Positions 1 to 6,722 are shown, numbered from the stretch's first letter. The stretch is 7,305 nt of DNA from Propionibacteriaceae bacterium (GCA_003451975.1 DMIX01000245.1:1-7305), one strand, 5' to 3'. Notes: generated by a model not told the origin, from the sequence alone. Program-made: numbers and translations.

Positions 1-9
1 GTGCTGGAA

Positions 10-1536
10 TCATTTCGAGCATCCTTTCGTCCAATCGTTGGCGACATAAGACCCGTCCTTGCGAATCACCCTCACTTCGATACAGGCAGGGCTCTGGCTG
101 GCGAAACTCACCGACGCCTGCTTGGTGGGAATCCGCTGGTTACTCCCGGCCGGGCGCCACTCGAACTGGTCGTCGGATAACGCATTGGAGTACGTCCAGG
201 AGCACCGCACAGTGGTGCTCTTTCGACGGCAGCTCACCGCCGGGGTACCCGGCGCTGGTACCGGCTGTTCGATCTCCGGCGGTGGGGCCGTCACCGTCAC
301 GGTCGGGTCGGTCCGTTGGGGCGCCGGCTGCGTCACCACCACCCAGATGATGCCTGCGATAGCCGCGACCACGGCGAGACCGACGGCGACCAGCAGGATC
401 GAGCGCTTCGGTGTGCTCGGCGGCGGCGCGATCGACGGATCCTCTGGCGCGCCGCGTAGCACCGTCTGTCCGATGACCTGCTCGTCGTAGGCGGCAATGG
501 GTGCCACCGACCGGTTGGAACGCCGCGTCTCCTGGGCGGCCGGATCCGGTCCAAAGGCTGCACCCGAGACGGGGTTGACCGGCGGCAGCGCGGTGTCAGG
601 GCTGATCCGCTGCGGTGCGCGCACCTGCGTGCGGTCGCCGCCGTCATAGGCACGCGCCTGATTGCTGTGGTGTTCGGCCGAGGCCAGCTCCAACGGGGTG
701 CGCGGCAGGCGCATCTCCTGCTCGATGGCCTGGAGTGCGCCGACGAATTCGAAGGCACTGCTCGGCCGTACTGCAGCGTCCTTGCCCATGGCCGCGCGAA
801 GCAGCCGGTCCAGGGAGGCCGGAACATCAGCTCGCCCGGTGGACGGTGCGGGCACATCGCGGATTCGACGCATCAGGGCGAACGGGGTGTTCTCGCCGCC
901 CGGCACCTCGAACGGCGAGCGGCCCACCAGCAGGTGCCACAGCGTGGCGGCCAGCGAATACACATCGGATCGGACACTGGCCGGTGCGGTGGCATACAGC
1001 GTCTCGGGCGGCGACCAGGGCACCGAAACCCCGACATCGTCCTCGTCGCCGGCAGCCAATTGGCCTGCGATTCCGAAATCGGTCAGACCAGGCCGTCCGT
1101 AGGCATCGGTGAGCACATTGGCCGGTTTGATGTCGCGGTGCAGCAGTCCGGCCCGATGGGCGGTCTCGACCGCAGCACCCAGCTGAATACCCAGCTTGAG
1201 CGTCTCTGCGACGGAGAACCGTTCGGCCCGCGCCCGTTCAGCGAGACTGGGACGCGGGTAGTACATCATGGCCAGGTAGGGCCGATGATCCACGGTGGTT
1301 CCGGTCGTGTAGACCGGAACGATGTAGGGGTGTTCCAGCCGGGCCATGGCGTTGGCCTCCGCAGTGAAACGGTCGATAGTCGCCGCCGACAGTCCGGTCT
1401 CTCGCAGCACCTTCACCGCAACTTTGCGCTGAGGCGTGGCCTGGTCGTAAAGGAAGACATCGGCATAGCCGCCGCGGCCGAGCTTCCGGATGAAGGACAG
1501 CCCCACGATGTCTGGTGGAATGTCGGATTTGGTCAA
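10..1536 (-). CDS. Transmembrane Ser/Thr protein kinase (PknB-like fold) with small four-Cys ectodomain
   Basis: A Hanks-type kinase that would transfer phosphate from ATP to Ser/Thr of target proteins at the inner face of the membrane. The kinase domain spans residues about 12-273: glycine-rich loop GRGGYADV (20-27), ATP lysine K42 in VAVK, alpha-C glutamate probably E60, catalytic loop HRDIKPAN (133-140, D135), DFG 153-155 and SPPE (175-178) in place of APE. All catalytic residues are present. A Pro/Ser-rich juxtamembrane linker (about 274-377) holds T303 in DRTQVR and T358 in QTVLRG. One membrane helix covers about 379-401. Outside are a Pro/Thr-rich stalk and a domain of about 75 residues with C436, C445, C485 and C506. 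The start is TTG, overlapping the FHA gene stop by 4 nt (TTGA), with GAGGTGA 4 nt upstream; no nearer ATG/GTG exists in frame. The stop lies 9 nt from the window edge. The kinase assignment is firm; targets and ligand are unknown. Confidence 0.95.
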   Translation of the reverse strand: MTKSDIPPDIVGLSFIRKLGRGGYADVFLYDQATPQRKVAVKVLRETGLSAATIDRFTAEANAMARLEHPYIVPVYTTGTTVDHRPYLAMMYYPRPSLAERARAERFSVAETLKLGIQLGAAVETAHRAGLLHRDIKPANVLTDAYGRPGLTDFGIAGQLAAGDEDDVGVSVPWSPPETLYATAPASVRSDVYSLAATLWHLLVGRSPFEVPGGENTPFALMRRIRDVPAPSTGRADVPASLDRLLRAAMGKDAAVRPSSAFEFVGALQAIEQEMRLPRTPLELASAEHHSNQARAYDGGDRTQVRAPQRISPDTALPPVNPVSGAAFGPDPAAQETRRSNRSVAPIAAYDEQVIGQTVLRGAPEDPSIAPPPSTPKRSILLVAVGLAVVAAIAGIIWVVVTQPAPQRTDPTVTVTAPPPEIEQPVPAPGTPAVSCRRKSTTVRCSWTYSNALSDDQFEWRPAGSNQRIPTKQASVSFASQSPACIEVRVIRKDGSYVANDWTKGCSK

Positions 1537-3155
1537 GGCATCACCTCGAATACGAAGCTGATACTCCCGGCCAGCACGACACGGGTCCCCGGCTCGATGA
1601 TCACCGGATCATTGGGTCGCAACACCACCGGCATGGCTCCGGGAAGGATCACTTCAGTGCCATTGGTAGAGCCCAGATCGCACACCATCACGTTCCAGTA
1701 GTCGAGGCTCACCTCCAGGTGCTGGCCCGATACGTCCTTGTCGGGATCGGATAGCCGCACCAGATTCGGCTGTTCGCCGGCGTAACCGGTCGGGATCCGC
1801 GGGTTTCGACCCAGAATCGCTGCTCGATCCAGGCTCACCACACCCCCGGTGGACAACCGCAGTTGACCCAGCACCGGCCGGGGAATCTCGACGGGCTGCT
1901 GTTGTGGAATGGTGCCGCCACACACTCGACAACTCCCGGCGTAGGCAGGGCTGAGATGGCCATCGGCGCACCGGGCTGCGACCACCATCACCACCGGCGG
2001 CAGCCCCATCAGCGCCGAGCGATTCACCGTCCGGTCACTGCCGGACTCGGCGACCGGTTCGGCGGTGGCCGGTGACGGTGGTGCGATCGTGCCGGGAACC
2101 GGCTGCGGGCTCACCGACGTGGGCAGTGATGCCGGCGGGGCCAGCGTAGGGGCCGGTGACGACACAGCTGGCGTAGGGACGGGTACCGAAGCAGGTGGGA
2201 CTTGCTGGCGAACGGGGTGCGGCTCCGGCTCGGTCTGCGGCACCTCAACGGCCCACGGCATGCCGGTGATCAGGGTGGCGGGTTTCGGCTCCGGCCACGG
2301 GGCTGGCTCGGTGGGAAGCTGTTCGGTCGAGATGGTCAGTGGTGCGTCCATCGTCGCGCTGGGATCGAGCACGGTACCGTCGCCGCCGGGCGTACCGTCA
2401 GCGGACTGCGGGTCGGCCGTGGCTGCAGGCTCGGCTCCGGCTTTCGGTGGCAGCTGGGTGGCACCGAACAGGTGAGCGAAGGCGTCACCGTCGATCGGTT
2501 CTTCAGCCAGGGCGGACGCGTCGACGTCGGCTTCGGCGACCGGCATGGGATCGGCGGCTACGGGGTCAACCGGTACAGGGTCGACCGGTGCAGGATCGAC
2601 CGGCGCAGACTCCGCCGCGGCCGCTGCAGCCACGACCGGTGCGGCGGGAGTCGGACCAGGATGTTCCGATTCGGGGGAGAGCGTGGATATCGGCGTCGCC
2701 GCTGCTGGCGCTGTCACCGCCTCAGTGGCCTGAGGCGCCCCGCAGTAAACCGCACCGGCGAGCACAGCGCCACGATCGATGACGAGTTTGAGGCCGTCGG
2801 CGGATCCCGCCAGGTGCAGGGCCGCCGCCGTTTCGCCAGGCTGCCAGGTGTCATGCCACATGGTGTGCTCGGCGTGCATCCCGGCGAGGGCCCCGACGCT
2901 ACCGCTCACCCGTCCCCGCACCACCATCCGGACACCGGCCGGGGTGACTTGGAATGCCCCGAAACTGGCCAGCGAGTTCAAACCGGTGGAGACCATCGCA
3001 TCGAGCACATCTTCGATACCGGCACCGTCGGTGACCAGTTCCACGATGCGGTTCACCAGAGGGTCAGTCGCAGGCAGGTCCAGTAGGACCGCGGTTCGCT
3101 CGTTCACCACGGCGACCGCATCGCCGGGTTGGTACCGGACCAGGTGCTCGGTCAT
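1533..3155 (-). CDS. FHA-domain protein with N-terminal unknown domain, Pro/Ala-rich linker and zinc-ribbon-like motif
   Basis: FHA domains bind phosphothreonine peptides, so this is the likely reader of the neighbouring kinase's marks. The FHA domain is C-terminal (about 430-540) with its signature residues: G449-R450, S476 and H479 in SGQH, and N498-G499-T500 in STNGT. Just before it is C396-x3-H400-x8-C409-x2-C412, a pattern fitting a zinc ribbon/knuckle. Residues about 1-140 look folded (RYQPGDAVAVVNERTAVLL near the start, VRMVVRGRVSG near 75-85), but I do not recognise the domain. Residues about 140-390 are Pro/Ala/Glu-rich and probably disordered, including a VPVDP-type repeat (about 183-198). 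No membrane helix or signal peptide is seen, so it is probably cytosolic. The ATG overlaps the phosphatase stop by 4 nt (ATGA), with a GGGGGGAG ribosome site 6 nt upstream. DRTVNR (T376) lies between linker and zinc motif. FHA call firm; zinc binding inferred; N-terminal role unknown. Confidence 0.93.
   Translation of the reverse strand: MTEHLVRYQPGDAVAVVNERTAVLLDLPATDPLVNRIVELVTDGAGIEDVLDAMVSTGLNSLASFGAFQVTPAGVRMVVRGRVSGSVGALAGMHAEHTMWHDTWQPGETAAALHLAGSADGLKLVIDRGAVLAGAVYCGAPQATEAVTAPAAATPISTLSPESEHPGPTPAAPVVAAAAAAESAPVDPAPVDPVPVDPVAADPMPVAEADVDASALAEEPIDGDAFAHLFGATQLPPKAGAEPAATADPQSADGTPGGDGTVLDPSATMDAPLTISTEQLPTEPAPWPEPKPATLITGMPWAVEVPQTEPEPHPVRQQVPPASVPVPTPAVSSPAPTLAPPASLPTSVSPQPVPGTIAPPSPATAEPVAESGSDRTVNRSALMGLPPVVMVVAARCADGHLSPAYAGSCRVCGGTIPQQQPVEIPRPVLGQLRLSTGGVVSLDRAAILGRNPRIPTGYAGEQPNLVRLSDPDKDVSGQHLEVSLDYWNVMVCDLGSTNGTEVILPGAMPVVLRPNDPVIIEPGTRVVLAGSISFVFEVMP
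1541..1547 (-). promoter_or_regulatory. Ribosome binding site GAGGTGA for the kinase TTG start
   Basis: GAGGTGA is a near-perfect anti-Shine-Dalgarno match embedded in the last codons of the FHA gene, 4 nt before TTG 1536. It supports the rare TTG start and the 4-nt overlap. Confidence 0.75.
2563..2607. repeat. Three tandem 15-bp repeats within the FHA gene linker
   Basis: Three adjacent 15-base units on the plus strand, GGGTCAACCGGTACA, GGGTCGACCGGTGCA and GGATCGACCGGCGCA, with a decayed fourth copy at 2548-2562. On the coding strand they specify the pentapeptide repeat (A/V)PVDP, around residues 183-198. The unit length is a multiple of three, so copy-number change would keep the frame and only alter linker length. 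Confidence 0.85.
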
Positions 3156-3943
3156 CCCTGACTCCCCCCGGCGGCAAGACTGGATCGCGGATTCGTGATC
3201 TCGTCCACATCGGTCCGGTCATCATCGTCGGCGACGGCGACGACCACCACCGAGATGTTGTCATGCCCGCCGGCTTGCCAGGCGCGGTCCACCAGCTCTT
3301 TGGCGGCAAGCTCAGGATCGTCACAGCGGTTCAGAATCTGTGCAATCTCTTCATCGGTGAGCTCGTTGGTCAGGCCGTCCGAACAGATCACAAAGCGCTC
3401 TCCGGGGGTCTGCGGCAGTACCCACACATCGACCTGCGGTGCCGGTAGCGTCCCGATGGACCGGGTCACCACGCTGCGCGCGCTGTGATGCCGAGCCTGG
3501 TCGGCGGTGATGATTCCCTGCAGGATGAGTTCCTCCACTTCGGAATGATCCAAAGTAGCCCGCGACAAGACACCCTCATACTCCCGGTACACCCGGGAGT
3601 CGCCCACATTGAACACCGCCCAATGCTCGGCGCCGCCGATATCCACCCTCGCCAACCCCGTGACTGTCGAGCCCAAGCCCGCTGCTTCAGGATGTCGCCG
3701 GCCGTAGTCGAGGACGGTCTGATTCGCCTGCATCAGGACCTCAACGATGCTCGATTGCTCCAGATGGTCGCGGTCGAGCGCCCGGAGTTGCGACACCACA
3801 AGGTCGCTTGCGACCTCACCGGCGGCGTGCCCACCCATACCGTCGGCCACCGCCCACAGGTGCGTGCCCACATAGGAGCGATCTTCATTGAGTGAGCGCA
3901 CCGCACCGACATCCGTGCACGCCCCTGTCGCGACCCCGATCAC
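3152..3943 (-). CDS. PP2C-family (PPM) Ser/Thr protein phosphatase, soluble
   Basis: A metal-dependent phosphatase that would reverse phosphorylation made by the kinase two genes downstream. The PPM motifs are in order: N19-E20-D21, ADGMGGH (33-39, metal ligands D34 and G35), GSTVTG (91-96), FNVGDSRVY (111-119), RSIGT (161-165), CSDGL (187-191, metal ligand D189) and GGHDNISVVVV (225-235, D228). At 263 residues it is about one catalytic domain long. It lacks the membrane helix and outer domain of mycobacterial PstP, so it should be cytosolic. A short acidic/polar tail follows the domain. I take the GTG at 3943 as the start: AGGGG lies 7 nt upstream, and the residues after it (VATGACTDVGAVRSLNED) match where PPM domains normally begin. 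First gene of a PP2C-FHA-kinase cassette; its stop overlaps the FHA start. Family call is firm; PstP orthology is not claimed. Confidence 0.95.
   Translation of the reverse strand: MIGVATGACTDVGAVRSLNEDRSYVGTHLWAVADGMGGHAAGEVASDLVVSQLRALDRDHLEQSSIVEVLMQANQTVLDYGRRHPEAAGLGSTVTGLARVDIGGAEHWAVFNVGDSRVYREYEGVLSRATLDHSEVEELILQGIITADQARHHSARSVVTRSIGTLPAPQVDVWVLPQTPGERFVICSDGLTNELTDEEIAQILNRCDDPELAAKELVDRAWQAGGHDNISVVVVAVADDDDRTDVDEITNPRSSLAAGGSQG
3162..3169 (-). promoter_or_regulatory. Ribosome binding site GGGGGGAG for the FHA gene
   Basis: The GGGGGGAG run lies 6 nt before the ATG at 3155, within the last codons of the phosphatase gene (encoding part of the AAGGSQG tail). It supports the overlapping ATGA junction. 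Confidence 0.7.
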
Positions 3944-4155
3944 TGCAACACCCCTGAGACCTCCGCCGCCCTGTGTACTTTCCCTGTTGAACCCGCTTCG
4001 GATTTCCGTCGCGAATACGAGACTCCGATTGTTCCATCCTCATAGGGAAACAGTGAACAACAATCTCGCGATGGGGATTTCTATCCACTCCCGGCATTTC
4101 ACCGGGATCACGTTGACGCCTACCCAATCGCCCGGGCTACACGCCCCGACGGGGT
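3944..4155 (-). promoter_or_regulatory. Intergenic region, probable promoter/leader of the PP2C-FHA-kinase cassette
   Basis: 212 bases with no convincing gene on either strand; short open frames here are continuations of frames overlapping the phosphatase and lack ribosome sites. The stretch 4021-4080 is about 47% GC (28 of 60 by hand count), clearly below the surrounding coding DNA, as expected around a promoter. TATGAG near 4040-4045 (minus strand) is a loose -10-like hexamer, but I find no well-spaced -35 partner, so no exact promoter is called. Close to the phosphatase start are AGGGG (7 nt away) and GGAGGT (15 nt away). A 7-base inverted repeat TTTCCCT/AGGGAAA (3979-3985 and 4044-4050) might be an operator or chance. 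Confidence 0.45.
4089..4154 (-). terminator. Two short inverted repeats after the small membrane gene; possible weak terminator
   Basis: Just after the stop of the 70-residue gene the minus strand has CCCC-GTC-GGGG (4154-4144). Further on is TCCCGG-TGAAATG-CCGGGA (4107-4089), a 6-bp stem with a 7-nt loop. Neither is followed by a run of T, so a classic intrinsic terminator is not shown; actinobacterial terminators often lack the U-tract. Position between two transcription units is the main argument. Confidence 0.22.
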
Positions 4156-4368
4156 CTACTTCAAGCGCCGCAGCCCCGTGATGCCGCGCCACAGCGCCAC
4201 CAGGCTCATTGCGACGGCGACCCAGCCGAACACGACCGACCAGGCACCGGGAGCGCCGGAGGTGTCCCAGTACAGATAGAAGCAACTGATCGGCAGGCAG
4301 ATGATGCCGGCGATCAGGTAGGCCCAGGCGGTCTGTTTGGGCGTGAGCTGCTTCTCAGGAGTATCCAC
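4156..4368 (-). CDS. Small two-helix membrane protein, function unknown
   Basis: A 70-residue protein I do not recognise as a named family. It has a polar N-terminus (MDTPEKQLTPKQT), a first hydrophobic segment at about 14-34 (ends FYLYW), a short loop with DTSGAPG, a second segment at about 43-63 (WSVVFGWVAVAMSLVALWRGI) and a basic tail (RRLK). The tail charge suggests a cytoplasmic C-terminus. With two helices the N-terminus would also be inside. The GTG start is 11 nt after the glycerate kinase stop, so it is probably co-transcribed. Upstream sequence shows only a weak ribosome site (AGGCTTCCCTGAC), so translation may depend on coupling to the preceding gene. The clear hydrophobic pattern and neat fit in the gap argue for a real gene. 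Nothing in the sequence gives a function. Confidence 0.72.
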   Translation of the reverse strand: MDTPEKQLTPKQTAWAYLIAGIICLPISCFYLYWDTSGAPGAWSVVFGWVAVAMSLVALWRGITGLRRLK

Positions 4369-4379
4369 GTCAGGGAAGC

Positions 4380-5513
4380 CTAGTCCGCACGGTCCCGGCG
4401 CCGAGCCAGAATCATCGAAACGACGTGTTCGAGCCGCTGGGCGCCCAGCGCCAACTCGGCTGCGGTCGGCGGGGCATCGCTGTCATCGCCCAGGCTGATC
4501 ACCTCAGCAAAGCCCAACCGATCAAGACGGTCCCGATCGCGTACCCGTCCACCGAAGGCCAACACGGGGACGCCGCGTCCGGCAGCGACGCGCAGCACGC
4601 CCAGCGGGGCTTTGCCCGCGGCGGTCTGAGCGTCCAGCGAACCCTCACCGGTGAGGACCAGGTCGGCGCCGTCGATGGCAGCGTCCAGTCCGATGGCCTC
4701 GGCGATCAGTTCACCACCGCTGCGCAGCACAGCGCCCAGCGCGAGCAGCGCCGCCCCCAAGCCACCGGCGGCACCGGCCCCGGGTCGATCCCTCAGGTCT
4801 CCGGCCCCAGCCGCGGCCAGCGCATCGGCCCAACGGGTCAGGCCTGCCTCCAACCATCGCACCTGCTGGGCATCAGCGCCCTTCTGCGGAGCGAAGACGG
4901 TGGCAGCACCGTCGGCCCCGAGCAGTGGATTGGTGACATCGCTGGCCGCCACGATCTGGCACGCCGACAGCCGGGCGTCCAGCCCGCGGAGATCCACCTC
5001 GGCCAGTCCTGACAGACCGACCGGATTCGGCGGCAGCGAACGCCCGGAGGCATCACGAAGCTGGGCCCCCAAACCGGCGAGCAGACCAGCGCCGCCGTCG
5101 CAGGTCGCGGTACCGCCCAGTCCGATGATGATGCGGGTAGCCCCAGCGTCCAGAGCGGCACGAATCAACGCGGCCAGACCCATGCTGGACGCGATGTCGA
5201 TGCGCCGTTGGCTGGCGGGAAGCTGGGCCAATCCGATGACGGTGGCTGCTTCGATGACGGCCGTGCCGCAGCGGGTCAGCCCGAGCGGGGCCCGCACCGG
5301 GCGTCCGAGGGTGTCTTGGGTATCGACGCTGATCAGGTCGGCTGATAGTGCTGCTGCCAAGACGGCCAAGGTTCCTTCGCCGCCGTCGGCCAGCGGTTTG
5401 GCGATGCATTGCGCGTCGGGATAGACCTGCTGGACGCCGCGCGCCATCGCCGCAGCCGCCTCAGCAGCGGTCATGGACTCCTTGAAAGAGTCCGGTGCCA
5501 ACACCACTTTCAT
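4380..5513 (-). CDS. Glycerate kinase (GarK/GlxK family)
   Basis: Phosphorylates D-glycerate with ATP to 2- or 3-phosphoglycerate, feeding glycerate or glyoxylate-derived carbon into lower glycolysis; the family is cytosolic. At 377 residues it has the usual length. Family motifs are clear: VVLAPDSFKESMTAAEAA at the N-terminus (3-20), LADGGEGT (41-48), GLGGTATCDGGAG (131-143), SDVTNPLLG (191-199), FAPQKGA (207-213), a Gly/Ala-rich GAGAAGGLGAAL segment near 245-256, and LTGEGSLDAQTAAGK (287-301). The ATG start gives exactly the family N-terminus. It follows the AI-2E-type transporter by 15 nt and precedes the 70-residue membrane protein by 11 nt, so all are likely one transcript. The ribosome site is weak. 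The 2- versus 3-phospho product cannot be told from sequence here, so no symbol is given. Confidence 0.94.
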   Translation of the reverse strand: MKVVLAPDSFKESMTAAEAAAAMARGVQQVYPDAQCIAKPLADGGEGTLAVLAAALSADLISVDTQDTLGRPVRAPLGLTRCGTAVIEAATVIGLAQLPASQRRIDIASSMGLAALIRAALDAGATRIIIGLGGTATCDGGAGLLAGLGAQLRDASGRSLPPNPVGLSGLAEVDLRGLDARLSACQIVAASDVTNPLLGADGAATVFAPQKGADAQQVRWLEAGLTRWADALAAAGAGDLRDRPGAGAAGGLGAALLALGAVLRSGGELIAEAIGLDAAIDGADLVLTGEGSLDAQTAAGKAPLGVLRVAAGRGVPVLAFGGRVRDRDRLDRLGFAEVISLGDDSDAPPTAAELALGAQRLEHVVSMILARRRDRAD

Positions 5514-5528
5514 GGCCAGCGACTCGGC

Positions 5529-6722
5529 TCAGTCCTCAACGATCACGTCACCGTGCGCGACGGAAAGCTCCACCTGATCTGGCGTCTTGACACGGGCGTC
5601 CTGATAGGGGATGTAGACCCCGCGGATCACCAGCAGCACCGAAGCAGTCACCGGCACCGCGACCAATGCGCCCAGCAGACCCAGCAACGCACCACCGATC
5701 ATGGCCCCGATCAACACCAACGCTCCGGGCACGGCGACAGCTTTGTTCATGATCCGCGGCGTGATCAGGTAGGCCTCAAGTTGCATATAGATGAAGTACA
5801 CGACCGCGAAGGCGACACCCGCGGTGGGCGAGTACAGCAGCGATACCGCGGTGCCCAGGATCCAGAACAGCACGGAGCCGATCATGGGGATCAACGTGAC
5901 GACCAGGGAGACCATGGCCAGCACCACCGCATAGGGGACGCCGAGGATCAGCAGCAGGATGAAGGAGAAGGAAGCGTTCAACCCCGACAAGGTGATGCCG
6001 CCGGCGATGAATCCACCCACCGCGCTGGTGATCCGCTCGGTGAGATCGGCGAGCCGGTCACGTCCATAGGCAGGTGTCATTCGGTACAGCGCCTGCTTCA
6101 TCTCGTCCAACGAGGCCAGGAAGTACAGCGTGAGCACCGCCACGATCATGGTCACCGAGATCCCGTTGATCACGCCGACGCCGACGGCGAGCGCACCGGT
6201 CCCGACGGCAAGCAGGTGTGCCGGATCAGACAGCCAGGATTGGCCATGTGCCAAGGCCGCATTCCACGCCTCTGGCCCGCCGGTGAGCGCCACCAGCCCG
6301 TGGAACCAATCCGAGGACTTGATGGCAGCGGTGTATTCCGGAACTGACTGGGCGAAGTGGATCACCTGGTTCACCGCGGCCGGGATCACGAAGAACACCA
6401 AGACCACCAGCAGCGCCAGGAAGACCGAGAAGACCACGCCGATGGCACGGCCTCGTCCCAGGCCGCGCCCTTCCAGCTTGCGTACCACCGGGTCCAGGGC
6501 CAGCGCCAGGAACAGCGAAACCCCCACCATGATCAGGATCGACGACAGCGTCACCGTCGCCGCGGCGAGGGCGACGGCGACCAGGACCGCAATGGTGGAG
6601 ACGAAGGCTTTGGCGAAAGGATGGGCCGGATCGGTGACCACCCGGAGCCCGGTCGGCTCGTCCACGGCCATCGATGCTTCGACAGAGTCCGGTGCGGGAC
6701 CCTCGGAGGCACGATCGGTCAT
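5529..6722 (-). CDS. AI-2E/PerM (UPF0118) family transporter
   Basis: A 397-residue multi-pass membrane protein of the AI-2E exporter/PerM-like family. Visible parts are a hydrophilic N-terminus (1-38, acidic), helices about 39-56 and 59-76, and a cytoplasmic motif ALDPVVRKLEGRGLGRGRAI (75-94), typical of the family's LxPxVxxLxxRGxxRxxAI. These are followed by a third helix (about 95-115), a hydrophilic region (about 116-190) and several C-terminal helices. The C-terminal half has the family's LPxxGSV-like stretch (LIPMIGSVLFW) and LEAYLITPRIMNKAVAVP. The frame is open to 6791, but I choose the ATG at 6722: AGGAGA sits 6 nt upstream, and this start lies 1 nt after the preceding stop (TGATATG). 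The longer version would overlap that gene and add an Arg-rich stretch with no ribosome site seen. Family membership is firm. Substrate is unknown: some members export the AI-2 signal, others are Na+/H+ antiporters. Confidence 0.92.
   Translation of the reverse strand: MTDRASEGPAPDSVEASMAVDEPTGLRVVTDPAHPFAKAFVSTIAVLVAVALAAATVTLSSILIMVGVSLFLALALDPVVRKLEGRGLGRGRAIGVVFSVFLALLVVLVFFVIPAAVNQVIHFAQSVPEYTAAIKSSDWFHGLVALTGGPEAWNAALAHGQSWLSDPAHLLAVGTGALAVGVGVINGISVTMIVAVLTLYFLASLDEMKQALYRMTPAYGRDRLADLTERITSAVGGFIAGGITLSGLNASFSFILLLILGVPYAVVLAMVSLVVTLIPMIGSVLFWILGTAVSLLYSPTAGVAFAVVYFIYMQLEAYLITPRIMNKAVAVPGALVLIGAMIGGALLGLLGALVAVPVTASVLLVIRGVYIPYQDARVKTPDQVELSVAHGDVIVED

Noticed and set aside
667..1701. 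344-codon plus-strand open frame opposite the kinase
   Set aside because: It is antisense to a gene with complete kinase motifs; its translation is Arg/Gly/His-rich with no recognisable domain. Long antisense frames are common in GC-rich DNA.
2202..3086. 294-codon plus-strand frame opposite the FHA gene
   Set aside because: Low-complexity Arg/Gly-rich product mirroring the Pro/Ala-rich linker; no ribosome site or domain seen.
3152..3943. Naming the phosphatase pstP and the kinase pknB
   Set aside because: The phosphatase lacks PstP's membrane helix, the kinase lacks PASTA repeats and the neighbours rodA/pbpA are absent, so orthology is not supported.
3885..4127. 80-codon minus-strand frame across the spacer and phosphatase start
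   Set aside because: It overlaps the phosphatase in another frame and gives an Arg-rich product without motifs or a ribosome site.
5409..6347. 312-codon plus-strand frame opposite the transporter and the glycerate kinase N-terminus
   Set aside because: His/Gln/Asp/Arg-rich translation typical of the antisense of membrane-protein codons; spans two real genes.
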